Shown: positions 44,001 through 53,385, counted from the stretch's first letter. The stretch is DNA of 53,854 nt from CAIXQW01 sp046049675 (GCA_046049675.1 JBJORA010000092.1:1-53854), one strand, 5' to 3'. A program made the numbers and translations. The notes: generated by a model from the letters alone, not told the origin.

Positions 44001-45898
44001 CCTGCTGCACTAAGCAAGGCTGCAAACTGCGGCGGATTACTAAACCATTGATAAGTTCCAATAACGCTACTTGTTACAGTATACACTGCGATATCATCGG
44101 CGCACACATTAGTTGGTCCCGTAATAGTGGCAGGCGCAGCTGCTGTAAATGTTTGTGTAAAAGAATCGATACAACCAGCCGAATTAATTTGCTCTACAAT
44201 TACTTGATATGGCCCTATAGGTGACCATGTAATGATAACACTATCTTGATTAATACTTACCGGCGTATAGGTGCCGCCTGTGATATACCAGTTAAAGAAG
44301 CCTGTATTATCTGAACTTACAACGCCAAAATTATTTGTACCGCCAGCACAAATTGTTGCTGTACCGTTTAAGCCACTTATAATAGGATTAGGTGTTACGA
44401 CAACAATTTTTGTAGCAACATCGCATGCGCTTACTGGTGCTGAAATGCTAGTTGAAATAGTATAGGTGCCAGGCGTGGTAAATTGTATGTTTGCCGTACC
44501 TGTGCCTTGTCCGCTTACAATGCTTGCAGTTGCAGGGCTTACACTCCATGTGCTTGCCGAAATTGCAGCACCAATGCCAACGTAGCCAGCAATAAAGTTT
44601 GAACTACTGCCTTCGCAAAGTGTAGCAGCACCAGTTATTTTACCTTTTGGTCTTGCAAAAATAACTAGGCTACTTGTGCCAGTACAAGCCAAGGCGTTAT
44701 TAGTATAAGTACATGTCAACGTAAAAGTGCCTACACCAGTAAATACACATGAAACATTAGATGTGTTGGTATTATTACCAACGATACTACCTGTTGCTGG
44801 GCCAGTAAGTGTCCAGTTGTAACTTGTACCTGGCATGCTTGGAATATTATAAGCTTCTGTATTTCCGGCACATGTAATTGTTGCGCCACTCATGGTAGCA
44901 ACAGCGGGCACAATGGGTACGGTAACAGTTGTAGGTAAATTGCAATAGTTGCCAGTACATCCGCCAACCACTAAACTAAGTGATCCTTGCGGTGTACCAT
45001 TGCCCCATTGCACAGAAACACAACTTGTATTCTGTCCACTAACAATTGTACCGCCTACAGCGCTCCACGTAAAAGTGCCACAAGGTGCACTCGTGCAGTA
45101 TTGGTCGATTTCGCCAGGGCAAACAGTGTTCACACAATTAATATCTGGACCAATAGCACTATCTATTGTAACAACGCTACAAAAAGTATCGGTACAGCCA
45201 AGACATTTTGTACTAAGTCCAGCGCTGCCATTTGTATCTGGCGGCGCACCATTAGCATACAAACAAACTGTGTAAGTACCAGGCGCGTAATAATTGTGAC
45301 TTGGGTTTGCACCAGTACCAATCGAACCATCGCCAAAATCCCAGATATACGTTGCAGCACCTGTTGTGGCACTGCTATTGAAATTAATAGTTGTTGGACT
45401 ATTAAAACATGCTGTACTTGGCACAGCTGTAAAAGCTGCAACAGGATTATTAATAAGGTTGATAGTTAGGTTAGCATTAATATTACAAGGTGGTTGACCA
45501 GCAGTAGAGTTTCCGCCAAATTGGAAATTTAAAACCAAGTTAGCTGAATTAACATTGCCCCATTGTATGGTAAGGCAATTGCCAGAATTACTTAAAATAG
45601 TTCCGCCGCTGATGCTTGTAACGTTTAGCGTAGAAGGTACAGGATAGCTACAACCAGCAAATGGCATCGGCTGTATGCATAAGACAGTGGTGCTATTTTT
45701 ACAATAGCTAATCGTAGAACCTTGCGTATTTGCTACAGTACCGTCGCTTTGGCCTTGCAATATGATAGGCAATTCTAGCCTCGTGCATTGATCGGGGTCG
45801 GTAATTTGTAGAAAATTAGGACAGGTGGGGCAGGGTGCTTGGGCATTTGAAATAAAATTAGCAAGCAGAATTGTGAATAGTAGTAGAAATCTCCTCAT
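41042..45898 (-). CDS. Giant secreted protein with PKD/Ig-like repeats and T9SS sorting domain
   Basis: 1618 residues with a signal peptide (FLLLFTILLANFISNAQ). The body is a chain of beta domains rich in Gly, Thr, Asn and paired Cys. At least two are clear PKD domains (YIWDFGDGSIGTGANPSHNY near 190 and YYWDFGDASSSYINPTVHTY near 1060); others have Ig-like ITGPTNVCADDIAVYTV patterns typical of Bacteroidota surface proteins. A linker domain with YTIERRTENG and YYRISKYDTYG (about 1490-1540) precedes the T9SS domain (about 1545-1618, ending MFTKVLKR). A repeat-like stretch at 41583-41609 encodes FSIFLIN at the boundary before this linker. Probably a cell-surface or matrix protein; ligand unknown. 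Confidence 0.85.
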   Translation of the reverse strand: MRRFLLLFTILLANFISNAQAPCPTCPNFLQITDPDQCTRLELPIILQGQSDGTVANTQGSTISYCKNSTTVLCIQPMPFAGCSYPVPSTLNVTSISGGTILSNSGNCLTIQWGNVNSANLVLNFQFGGNSTAGQPPCNINANLTINLINNPVAAFTAVPSTACFNSPTTINFNSSATTGAATYIWDFGDGSIGTGANPSHNYYAPGTYTVCLYANGAPPDTNGSAGLSTKCLGCTDTFCSVVTIDSAIGPDINCVNTVCPGEIDQYCTSAPCGTFTWSAVGGTIVSGQNTSCVSVQWGNGTPQGSLSLVVGGCTGNYCNLPTTVTVPIVPAVATMSGATITCAGNTEAYNIPSMPGTSYNWTLTGPATGSIVGNNTNTSNVSCVFTGVGTFTLTCTYTNNALACTGTSSLVIFARPKGKITGAATLCEGSSSNFIAGYVGIGAAISASTWSVSPATASIVSGQGTGTANIQFTTPGTYTISTSISAPVSACDVATKIVVVTPNPIISGLNGTATICAGGTNNFGVVSSDNTGFFNWYITGGTYTPVSINQDSVIITWSPIGPYQVIVEQINSAGCIDSFTQTFTAAAPATITGPTNVCADDIAVYTVTSSVIGTYQWFSNPPQFAALLSAAGTNPATIQWNGSNSPGFSNTVYLYYGVCGTDSIAVTITDPAPLTITPTGGLCSGGITLSTGVTGSHLWSCVEHPISPAQSNTNPTLVNLNQPGTYAVTVTGVNGGGCNATASLYVPAIGYPDAQISANVQPVFCAPYTSGLTLSAITGGGYTYQWIYNGNVVSTATSIAITNAAPFNISAAGTYTFYLVVSLGSCVDTSSPVVMLVSPCTGSGSGSPGCPSSIVINSVTGCNAFAVTSTISSTPAGVPTPNSQTIFDYGSSIATNGDSTIFYNSIGVKPIRVCQTINVPGFGVCGACIDTNVTVTIAANYIANQNCGIVNFTNLSQTASGVSITSYAWTVTKADGSPAPLATFNNASIATPVLTFADSGTYTVTLTITGSNGCTTSYKRNIVSQYLEANFGYTGPCVGTPTAFTAIANTASSNITNYYWDFGDASSSYINPTVHTYVTNGLYTVTYAIKDVNGCVDTVIDFVPISVKPTCTISYGGPTTFCDYDSLVLSACAGAVSYQWYLNGTAISGATGVNYTATGTGNYNVLAISAVGCTIESDTVSILVNPSASAAITGSAPYCYGSVADFSVGSCSGCNYVWFIDGNFVSTAGNTYSEFAGFGNLPIGTHTVTALVVTSAGCSTTDSIVITVEPQPSVTATIIGSGPFCSNQPNLIVATSSSTSPSYVWQHAGFNISTNDSIIGISSGSYDVIVTDGITGCTNLSNAFISPSPDLSLFPTGCDSLCLSENCPMPIPTVNYDTSVYTINWYNNAPPYVSVGTGTSFPLNSLTPGSHNLSVIVSNAFGCVDTSKVFSIFLINCPPLGVAHLELAAQRINACNVLQWQDAVPNVARYYTIERRTENGLFAQIATDNATGEKINTLQDCQANQNIDNYYRISKYDTYGAITQSNIVRIAAIQSLSIAAVPTAFDKSFDLYINSINGKQAELSIYNSNGQAVYAKTQALGSQHEQFTVATDTWGSGMYIVRVVCEGSVMFTKVLKR
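41583..41609 (+). repeat. GAAAATTG repeat lacking exactly the palindrome centre, copy H
   Basis: GGACAATTGATT joined directly to AAGAAAATTGAAAA. The reverse complement of copy B reads GGAAAATTGATT, then CGCCGCGGCG, then AAGAAAATTGAAAA. The two agree at all but one of 26 flanking positions, and this copy lacks the ten central bases. It lies inside the coding region of the 41042 gene at a domain boundary. The sequence is A/T-rich, so chance resemblance should be tested. Confidence 0.5.
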
Positions 45899-46120
45899 GC
45901 AAAAAAATAGTTTAGTTACACAAATATAATGGCAATTGTCAGGTTCAAATACAAAAAACCGCGATGCATAGGTATTTTGTTATAGTGAAAACTGGCTACA
46001 ACTGCATAAACAATCTACATATCCATGCTTAAAACTATTCCTTGTTTGCTGATAATCAAGGCACAGTACCAACAATTAGGAGCTAATTGATGGGGGTCAA
46101 AAAAAATTAATCACATGTTG

Positions 46121-46159
46121 TATAAAAACACAGCCATGCATTGTTGCAATGCACGGCTG
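46121..46159 (-). terminator. Terminator of katG
   Basis: On the minus strand CAGCCGTGCATTG and CAATGCATGGCTG pair over 13 positions with one mismatch and a 3-nt loop, followed by TGTTTTTAT. It lies 28 nt after the katG stop at 46187. Confidence 0.85.
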
Positions 46160-46186
46160 AAGTTGCTTAATTATGAAAACGGCCTC

Positions 46187-48370
46187 TTAGAATCTATCGA
46201 GCATCATTACTTTGTTCCATGCTGCAACAAAGTCGTTGACGAATTTGCCTTGTGCATCGCTACTTGCATACACTTCGCAAATAGCACGCAATTCGCTATT
46301 GCTACCAAATACTAAATCGGCGCGTGTAGCTATCCAACGCAAGTCGCCACTAGCACGATCACTACCTTCAAAACGATCTTGCATTTCGCTGATAGGCTTC
46401 CAAGCAGTAGTAACGTCTAAAATGTTTACAAAGAAATCGTTTGTCAATTGCTCTTTACGCTTGGTTAAGATGCCATGGCCGCTACCATCATAGTTGGCAT
46501 TAAGTGCACGCATACCGCCTACTAGTACCGTCATTTCAGGTGCACTTAGTTTTAGCAATTGTGCTTTGTCTAACAAAAACTTTTCTGCCATGCTGCCATA
46601 GTGTCCTTTAGCATAGTTTCTAAAGCCATCGGCATTTGGTTCTAGCACCGCAAAAGAGTCGGCGTCTGTTTGGCTTTCTAAAGCATCGCCACGTCCACTT
46701 GTGAAAGGTACTGTCACATTGTGACCAGCAGCAGCAGCAGCTTTTTCGATTGCTACATTGCCGGCAAGTACAATTACATCGGCAAGGCTTACTTTATTTT
46801 TTGCGTTAGCATTAAATGCATTTTGAATATCGCTTAGTGCAGCCAATACCCCTCTTAATTGCTCAGGATTATTGACGGCCCAAGTATTTTGTGGAGCAAA
46901 ACGAATGCGTGCACCATTAGCACCACCGCGCTTGTCGCTATCGCGATATGTACTTGCGCTTGCCCAAGCAGTACTTACGCATTGTGCAATGGTAAGATTG
47001 CTGCTAGCAATCATCTTCTTTAGTTCGTCAACTTCGCCAGTGCTTAGTACGTTACCTGCAGGTATTGGATCTTGCCAAATCAATTCTTCGCTTGGCACTT
47101 CTGGTCCGAGGTAGCGGCTACGAGGTCCCATATCGCGATGCGTTAATTTAAACCATGCACGAGCAAATGCATCAGTAAAGGCTTCTGGATTTTCGTAGAA
47201 CTTGCGAGAAATTTTTTCGTAAGCTGGATCCATGCGCATTGCCATATCCGCGGTGGTCATCATTGGTGCATGCTTTTTGCCCGCAACATGTGCATCAGGT
47301 ACTGTATCCGCACCAGCGCCATCTTTTGGATGCCATTGTTGCGCGCCAGCTGGGCTTTTGCCTAGTTCCCATTCGTAACCAAATAGATTCTCGAAGTAAT
47401 TGTGACTCCATTGTGTAGGTGTAGTAGTCCATGCACCTTCTATACCACTAGTAATTGTATTTTCTGCATTACCACTGCCCATGGTATTTTTCCAGCCCAT
47501 GCTCATTTCTTCCATCGGTGCGCCTGCTGGTTCTCTACCTACATATTTTCCAGGATCGCCAGCACCATGTGCTTTACCAAATGTATGGCCGCCAGCAACT
47601 AAGGCTACAGTTTCTTCATCGTTCATTGCCATGCGGCCAAATGTTTCGCGAATATCGCGGGCACTTGCCAATGGATCGGGGTTGCCGTTAGGGCCTTCTG
47701 GATTTACATAAATTAAGCCCATTTGCACAGCAGCTAAGGGAGTCTCCAAGTCGCGATCGCCAGTGTAGCGTTGATCACCAAGCCACTCGCTTTCTTTACC
47801 CCAATAAATATCCTGCTCTGGCTCCCACACATCTTCGCGGCCGCCACCAAAACCAAAAGTTTTGAAGCCCATGCTTTCTAAAGCACAGTTGCCTGTGAGT
47901 ATCATAAGGTCGGCCCAGCTTAGCTTGTTGCCATATTTTTGTTTAATTGGCCACAACAGCATGCGCGCTTTATCGAGATTGCCATTATCTGGCCAGCTAT
48001 TTAAAGGAGCAAAACGCATTGTGCCGCTTGCTGCGCCACCGCGTCCATCACCAGTACGATAGGTACCAGCACTATGCCATGCCATACGAATGAAGAAAGG
48101 ACCATAATGACCGTAATCTGCAGGCCACCAGCTTTGACTATTTGTCATCGCATCTACAATATCTTTCTTTACAGCTGCAAGATCTAAAGACTTGAAAGCT
48201 TCTGCATAGTTGAAGTCTTTGTCCAGTGGATTGCTAACTGCTGTATGTTGGCGCAAAATATTTAGATTCAATTGATTTGGCCACCACTCGCGATTGCTCA
48301 TGCCGCTACCTGCAGCTGGTACTTTTAATCCGTGTAAAAATGGGCATTTGCCGCCTTGATTGTTATCCAT
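46187..48370 (-). CDS. katG: Catalase-peroxidase
   Basis: KatG is a haem enzyme that destroys hydrogen peroxide by catalase and peroxidase activity. 727 residues, normal length. The distal site is Arg95-Trp98-His99 in RMAWHSAGTYR, the Tyr of the Met-Tyr-Trp crosslink is in MGLIYVNPEGPNG, and the proximal haem ligand is in GGHTFGKAHGAGDPG. The second, haem-free peroxidase-like half begins near 400 and carries LADVIVLAGNVAIEKAA. There is no signal peptide, so it is cytoplasmic. It lies 194 nt downstream of acs on the same strand and has its own terminator. I see no clear OxyR or PerR site upstream. Confidence 0.97.
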   Translation of the reverse strand: MDNNQGGKCPFLHGLKVPAAGSGMSNREWWPNQLNLNILRQHTAVSNPLDKDFNYAEAFKSLDLAAVKKDIVDAMTNSQSWWPADYGHYGPFFIRMAWHSAGTYRTGDGRGGAASGTMRFAPLNSWPDNGNLDKARMLLWPIKQKYGNKLSWADLMILTGNCALESMGFKTFGFGGGREDVWEPEQDIYWGKESEWLGDQRYTGDRDLETPLAAVQMGLIYVNPEGPNGNPDPLASARDIRETFGRMAMNDEETVALVAGGHTFGKAHGAGDPGKYVGREPAGAPMEEMSMGWKNTMGSGNAENTITSGIEGAWTTTPTQWSHNYFENLFGYEWELGKSPAGAQQWHPKDGAGADTVPDAHVAGKKHAPMMTTADMAMRMDPAYEKISRKFYENPEAFTDAFARAWFKLTHRDMGPRSRYLGPEVPSEELIWQDPIPAGNVLSTGEVDELKKMIASSNLTIAQCVSTAWASASTYRDSDKRGGANGARIRFAPQNTWAVNNPEQLRGVLAALSDIQNAFNANAKNKVSLADVIVLAGNVAIEKAAAAAGHNVTVPFTSGRGDALESQTDADSFAVLEPNADGFRNYAKGHYGSMAEKFLLDKAQLLKLSAPEMTVLVGGMRALNANYDGSGHGILTKRKEQLTNDFFVNILDVTTAWKPISEMQDRFEGSDRASGDLRWIATRADLVFGSNSELRAICEVYASSDAQGKFVNDFVAAWNKVMMLDRF

Positions 48371-48564
48371 TGTAGTGCTTATTTTGTTTAATACTAAATT
48401 AGTTAATGTAGTGATTGATGATACGACAAAGTTGCCGCAAAGTTGCTACACTCGCAATCTGATTTATTTTATAGCAAATAGAAGGCAATTTGGCTTGTAC
48501 GATTCAGTTTTTGCTGCCCAATCTGCCATATATTTTAAACAGTATACAAAAGCGTTAGGGGCTT

Positions 48565-50508
48565 TTACTTTCTGCCCTGTTTGATTTCGTCTACCACTGC
48601 AGGATCTAGTAGCGTTGTGGTATCACCAAGATTGTTGATATCGCCCTCTGCAATTTTTCTTAAAATGCGGCGCATAATTTTGCCGCTACGTGTTTTAGGC
48701 AAGCCACTTACAAATTGTATTTTGTCTGGCTTGGCAATCGCTCCAATTATTTTACTTACAGTTGCATTGATGTTTGTAATAAGGCCAGCTTCGTCTGCTA
48801 TGGTGCCGCTGTAAATAACATAAGCGTAAATACCTTGGCCCTTGATATCGTGCGGGTAACCAACTATAGCACTTTCTACAACACCGCTGTGCATATTAAT
48901 TGCATTTTCTACTTCGGCAGTACCAATGCGATGCCCACTTACATTGAGTACGTCATCTACACGACCTGTAATGCGATAATTGCCTTCCTTATCGCGCAAG
49001 CAGCCATCGCCAGTAAAGTACATGTCTTTGTAAGTTGAAAAATAAGTTTGCTTGCAACGCTCGTGGTCGCCGTAGGTCGTGCGAATAATGCTTGGCCAAG
49101 GAAATTTAATACACAAATTGCCACTCGCTACTTCTAAAGGTAAGATGGCTTTAGTTGCATCGCCACCTTCAATAGCATTGCCATGTTCGTCTACAAGTAT
49201 CGGTTGCACACCCGGCAGTGGCAGTGTAGCGTGTGCAGGTTTGTGCGGTGTAACACCAGCTAGATTGCTAATTAAGATACCACCCGTTTCTGTTTGCCAC
49301 CAAGTATCTACAATTGGGCATCTGCCTTTGCCAACGTGTTGGTGAAACCAATGCCAAGCTTCTTCATTAATCGGTTCGCCTACGCTGCCAAGTACTGCTA
49401 AACTACTGAGGTCTTTATTTTGCAAATAGTCTAAACCAAAACTCATTAGGCTACGTATCGCTGTTGGCGCAGTGTATAGAATATTTACTTTGTGTTTATC
49501 TACCACATCCCAAAATCTGCCTGCATCTGGCCACGTAGGTATGCCTTCAAACATTAAAGTAGTAGCACCAGCACTTAGTGGACCATAAATGATATAGCTG
49601 TGCCCAGTAATCCAGCCAATATCTGCTGTGCAAAAATGTATTTGCCCCGGCTTGTATTGAAACACATTGACGAAGCTATAGTTTGTATAAACCATATAGC
49701 CTGCACACGTATGCACAACGCCTTTGGGTTTGCCTGTGCTGCCGCTTGTGTAGAGAATAAAAAGTTCGTCCTCGGCTTGCATGCCTTCGGCGTCAATAAA
49801 CGTTAGGCCGCTATCCACTACTGTTTGCAAGGCAGTATGCCACCATATATCTCGGTCGGCTTGCATATTTACAGCAGTACCAGTACGCTGCAGCACAATT
49901 ACTTTTTGTATAGAAGCACAAGTCGTTAGTGCCTCGTCCATAATAGGCTTTAGTGGTACTTCTTTAGCACCTCTGCAACCACCGTCGGCAGTGATAACAA
50001 TATTGCACTGCGCATCATTAATTCTATCGGAGATACTTTGTGCGCTAAAGCCACCAAATACTACCGAGTGAATGGCACCAATACGCGCACAAGCCAATAC
50101 TGCAATAGCAAGCTCGGGTACCATTGGCATATAGATACATATCCTATCGCCTTTACGGGCACCATTATTTTTGAGGACTTGGGCAAACTGACAAACTTCT
50201 TGTAGCAATTGTTTGTAGCTAATATGCCGAGAAGCTTCGTCGGGATTATTACTCTCCCATATGATGGCAGTTGCATCTGGTTGCTGCATGGCATGCCTGT
50301 CTAAACAATTTTCGGTGATGTTGAGTTGTGCACCAGCAAACCATGCTACTTTCGGATCTGTAAAATTCCAAGTCAGTACTTTTTCATATGGTTTTTGCCA
50401 TTGAAAGGTACTTGCAATATTGTGCCAAAAAGTTTCGGGGTCTTCAATACTTTCTGCATAGGCTTGCAAGTATTGCTCGTAACTTTTTATTTGGTAACTA
50501 TAACTCAT
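48565..50508 (-). CDS. acs: Acetyl-CoA synthetase (AMP-forming)
   Basis: Acs activates acetate to acetyl-CoA through acetyl-AMP. 647 residues, normal length. Seen: the N-terminal ACAS_N region (about 1-60), FGGFSAQSISDRI (CoA pocket), the ATP-binding YTSGSTGKPKGVVHT (about 255-270), DTWWQTETGG, YFTGDGCLRDKEGNYRITGRVDDV, and the C-terminal PKTRSGKIMRRILR with the catalytic Lys that is the usual target of regulatory acetylation. Promoter elements lie 40-70 nt upstream. A weak AAAAGC/GCTTTT stem overlaps its stop codon. Confidence 0.96.
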   Translation of the reverse strand: MSYSYQIKSYEQYLQAYAESIEDPETFWHNIASTFQWQKPYEKVLTWNFTDPKVAWFAGAQLNITENCLDRHAMQQPDATAIIWESNNPDEASRHISYKQLLQEVCQFAQVLKNNGARKGDRICIYMPMVPELAIAVLACARIGAIHSVVFGGFSAQSISDRINDAQCNIVITADGGCRGAKEVPLKPIMDEALTTCASIQKVIVLQRTGTAVNMQADRDIWWHTALQTVVDSGLTFIDAEGMQAEDELFILYTSGSTGKPKGVVHTCAGYMVYTNYSFVNVFQYKPGQIHFCTADIGWITGHSYIIYGPLSAGATTLMFEGIPTWPDAGRFWDVVDKHKVNILYTAPTAIRSLMSFGLDYLQNKDLSSLAVLGSVGEPINEEAWHWFHQHVGKGRCPIVDTWWQTETGGILISNLAGVTPHKPAHATLPLPGVQPILVDEHGNAIEGGDATKAILPLEVASGNLCIKFPWPSIIRTTYGDHERCKQTYFSTYKDMYFTGDGCLRDKEGNYRITGRVDDVLNVSGHRIGTAEVENAINMHSGVVESAIVGYPHDIKGQGIYAYVIYSGTIADEAGLITNINATVSKIIGAIAKPDKIQFVSGLPKTRSGKIMRRILRKIAEGDINNLGDTTTLLDPAVVDEIKQGRK

Positions 50509-50547
50509 CGTATAATAGAAATGGCTTCGGTATTTTTTTAAGCAGCG

Positions 50548-50579
50548 TAAATATAGGTAAAAGTAGTTGTGCTTGCAAA
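50548..50579 (-). promoter_or_regulatory. Bacteroidota-type promoter of acs
   Basis: On the minus strand TTTG (50576-50579) is followed by a 20-nt spacer and TATATTTA (50555-50548), one change from TAnnTTTG. The acs ATG is about 40 nt further. Confidence 0.5.
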
Positions 50580-50629
50580 ACGCATGCCTTTGTGCCAGAA
50601 GCTAAACGCAAATAGCTAAGATAGCGCCG

Positions 50630-51562
50630 CTACCATTTTACAAAACTTGCGAAACTTTGCGCTGTGCCATCTTGGCTGCGTATATGCAAATTGTAGTTGC
50701 CTGGCATTAGATCTTGTGTAGAGACTTTATTGAGCATAGCATTGATAGTGCCGCTTTGCACAATTTGCCCATTGCAATTGTAAATGGTATATGTAGAAGC
50801 TTGCTGCATATTGTTGAGCACAAGATAACTTGCACATGGATTTGGACTTAGTAGCAACTTGGTTGTTGTGGTGTTTTCAATTGCTTGTGGATAGTCAATT
50901 GTTACATCATCTACCCAAAGCGAGCTACCTACTTCGCCTTGGTTTTGTTCTGCGCCAGCACTTGCCGAAAAAACGATGGTAATGCTATCGGGTGCATCAG
51001 TGCTTGTATAGTCGAGCACAAGATTAAATTTTGTCCAAGTGCTAATGGCGGCATAGTCGCGAATTTCTTTAAAGGCTATCGTTTCGCGTGTGTTGGTATT
51101 GCTATTCCATTTAGTAAGACGTACGTACATGCTAGATGAGTCGCCACCAACAGGGCTGTATTTGCGCCAACCACTTACCGCGAGTGGGCGACCAGTAAAA
51201 GGTATGCCAAGTATGGGTACTGGACTGAAAGGAATACTTGCATCTAGCTTACCAGTAAAAAGTGTAGCGCCAACAAAATTGCCTACGATATTTCTGCTTT
51301 TCATTAAGGCAGAGAAACTACCGCCATGAGCATCGCTAGATTTTTGTACAATAGATGAGGAGATATTGCCAAAAATAAGATCCATGGCATAGTTGGGTGT
51401 TGCCCATGTTGTGCTCGGGCTTGGATCTTCAAAGCGGCCAGATGAGGATAATGTCCAGGCTTCAAAATCTAAATTTTGGACACTTGTTTGTGCAAAGCAT
51501 AACTGTGCAAAACATAACTGTGCAAAACATAGTAGTAGTGTTAGTGCGATTGTTTTTTGCAT
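50630..51562 (-). CDS. Secreted protein with carbohydrate-module-like domain and T9SS sorting domain
   Basis: 310 residues. The signal peptide is odd: LCFAQ-type cleavage motif occurs three times in a row (CFAQLCFAQLCFAQ, residues 12-25), from a triplicated 15-nt unit. The body (about 28-225) starts NLDFEAW, contains PFTGRPLAVSGWRKYSPVGGDSSSMYVRL and ends GSSLWVDDVTIDYP, a layout like the PCMD/carbohydrate-binding jelly-roll domains of Bacteroidota. The T9SS domain (LLSPNPCASYLVL to SFASFVKW) follows. Single gene, minus strand. Substrate not known. Confidence 0.75.
   Translation of the reverse strand: MQKTIALTLLLCFAQLCFAQLCFAQTSVQNLDFEAWTLSSSGRFEDPSPSTTWATPNYAMDLIFGNISSSIVQKSSDAHGGSFSALMKSRNIVGNFVGATLFTGKLDASIPFSPVPILGIPFTGRPLAVSGWRKYSPVGGDSSSMYVRLTKWNSNTNTRETIAFKEIRDYAAISTWTKFNLVLDYTSTDAPDSITIVFSASAGAEQNQGEVGSSLWVDDVTIDYPQAIENTTTTKLLLSPNPCASYLVLNNMQQASTYTIYNCNGQIVQSGTINAMLNKVSTQDLMPGNYNLHIRSQDGTAQSFASFVKW
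51489..51533 (-). repeat. Three tandem 15-bp units inside a signal-peptide coding region
   Basis: Units TGTGCAAAGCATAAC (51489-51503), TGTGCAAAACATAAC (51504-51518) and TGTGCAAAACATAGT (51519-51533) on the plus strand. They encode, on the minus strand, repeats of the CFAQL signal-peptidase recognition motif. Confidence 0.9.
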
Positions 51563-51940
51563 GTGTAAATATACAAACTCGCGCTAAGACGTATACTTTT
51601 GGGTTCTAGGGTTTTTACGTTGATGTGTTGCTATTTGGCGGAATTCTAAATAAATGTATACTTTCTGCTAAGTATAATACTAAGTGATTAAAGCCACAAG
51701 CATTGTTTAGACAGGGCATGCAGCTAATCTGATACCTTAGCTAAGAAAAAATAAGGCACGCACTAGGCAGGTAACCTTCAAATGGTATGGTAGTTTTACG
51801 AAGATATTGAGTGTAAAAAAACTAAGTCAAGAGGAGTTAATGCAACGTATCCATGCATTTACAGGATTGCATCGCATAGGAAAAAGTCAATTGGTGCCGA
51901 CGTAAATACTATATTTGACAAATAATAGCCTATCAAGCGT
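51563..51940. other. Intergenic region upstream of the TPR protein
   Basis: Divergent promoter region. TATATTTG at 51910-51917 is a perfect -7 box for the gene at 51941, with TTG at 51891-51893 (16-nt spacer, short). A 32-codon frame starting with TTG at 51807 (LSVKKLSQEELMQRI...) is open but has no further support and is not called. Confidence 0.5.
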
Positions 51941-53260
51941 ATGAAAAAATTTCTTTGTCTGGTGTATTTCTTTGCTTTTGCGGCATATCACGCAAGTGCC
52001 CACAATGTAGATAGTCTTACGAAAGCACTAGCAACTAAAATGCATGATACAACGCGTGTATTAGTAATGAATATGCTAGGCGTAGACGGCAACCCCGACT
52101 CTTCGGAGTATTTACTGAAGCAGGCCTTGGCATTAGCGAAACGAAATAAATATGTGAGAGGCCAGATTATAGTTAATAATAATCTTGGCAACTTATATTC
52201 CGCACGTGGGGAGTATCCATTGGCTTTAGAGTATTTATTGGAAGATTATAAATTGCTGAGTGAGAGTGGCAGATATAAGCAAGCACTCGCTACCGTAGCA
52301 AATAATATCGGCATTATTTATATGGAACTTGGCGACCTAAAGCGCACTAAGCAATATTACGATGAATCGCTAAAGCATGCAGATTCAATGGAGAACTTGT
52401 CTATCTACGGCAATTTAGCTTCTTACTATTTACTTTCCAAGCAATACGATAGTGCAGAGTACTTTGCAAATTTCGTAGGTCGGCTTACGACTGACAAAGA
52501 AGTTGCAGATTGGCAAAGAATTTCAAGAGGTTATGCAATGCTAACAACTGTAGAAATTTACCTGAAGACTGGCAGGCAGCAAAAAGCAGTAAGCATTTGC
52601 AAAGAGACCCTTAGTACATTAAAGGGATTGGAGGATACGGAAGTATGGGCTTCTGCCAATAAAAACATGGGTGCCGTGTACGATAGCTTATCCATGCGGG
52701 ATTCTGCACTTTACTACTATCGTCAAGCTATTAGGCTAACATCAAGGTATAATTATGTTGTGCAAAAGATGCAAACAGCAACACTTTTTTCCAAGTTTTG
52801 GGAAAAGAGTGGCAAGGTAGATAGCGCATACCACTATTTAAAACTCTTTGAGGCACTTAAGGATAGTACAAGTGGTGTGCGAATGAAGGCAGAATTTGAG
52901 AGCATAACCCTTGCAGAACAACGTAGACTTGAGGAGGCCCAAGAGCAAGAGCAATTAGACCGTAAAGATAAAAAGGAGTTGATACAATTATTTGGTATTG
53001 CAGCTTTAATACCTGCATTTTTCTTATTTGTATTAAAGTCCAACAAACGGAAGATTAGTGCAAAAGCCTTAGACTATATCATCACCTTTGGCCTTCTGTT
53101 TACTTTTGAGTTTATCGCTTTGCTCATTCATTACTTTGTAGGTAAAATCACACATCATAATTTACTTGTCATTCTTATTACTATGATTGTTGCGGCATCT
53201 ATGCTATTGCCTGTGCACCATCGCCTTGAAAAGTGGTTTAAGGAAAAGTATAATATTTAG
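51941..53260 (+). CDS. TPR-repeat membrane protein
   Basis: 439 residues with a signal peptide (FLCLVYFFAFAAYHASAH). Four to five TPR-like helical pairs span about 45-290 (ANNIGIIYMELGDLKRTKQYYDESLK; YDSLSMRDSALYYYRQAIRL are the clearest). A charged coiled coil (AEQRRLEEAQEQEQLDRKDKKE, about 325-346) comes next, then three membrane segments (about 350-366, 382-402 and 408-428). The upstream part resembles periplasmic TPR sensors that precede histidine kinases or LytTR/HTH domains in Bacteroidota, but here the protein ends after the membrane part with a short basic tail and no output domain. Either it signals to a partner or is a truncated form; I see no broken frame behind it. Confidence 0.75.
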   Translation: MKKFLCLVYFFAFAAYHASAHNVDSLTKALATKMHDTTRVLVMNMLGVDGNPDSSEYLLKQALALAKRNKYVRGQIIVNNNLGNLYSARGEYPLALEYLLEDYKLLSESGRYKQALATVANNIGIIYMELGDLKRTKQYYDESLKHADSMENLSIYGNLASYYLLSKQYDSAEYFANFVGRLTTDKEVADWQRISRGYAMLTTVEIYLKTGRQQKAVSICKETLSTLKGLEDTEVWASANKNMGAVYDSLSMRDSALYYYRQAIRLTSRYNYVVQKMQTATLFSKFWEKSGKVDSAYHYLKLFEALKDSTSGVRMKAEFESITLAEQRRLEEAQEQEQLDRKDKKELIQLFGIAALIPAFFLFVLKSNKRKISAKALDYIITFGLLFTFEFIALLIHYFVGKITHHNLLVILITMIVAASMLLPVHHRLEKWFKEKYNI

Positions 53261-53385
53261 CTAGCGGGTATGATTGTATTTGCGTGCGCAAGTGCATGTT
53301 TGTAGTGAAAGGATCTTATTCACCAGATTGCAATTTGCCCAATTTTTCTGTTGACTACTTTTGGGCGCTATCTGCTATAAAAAAA

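Noticed and set aside
51807..51905. Short frame starting with TTG (SVKKLSQEELMQRI...)
   Set aside because: Only about 32 codons, TTG start, and it overlaps the promoter region of the TPR gene. It is composed like a real peptide, but there is no support.
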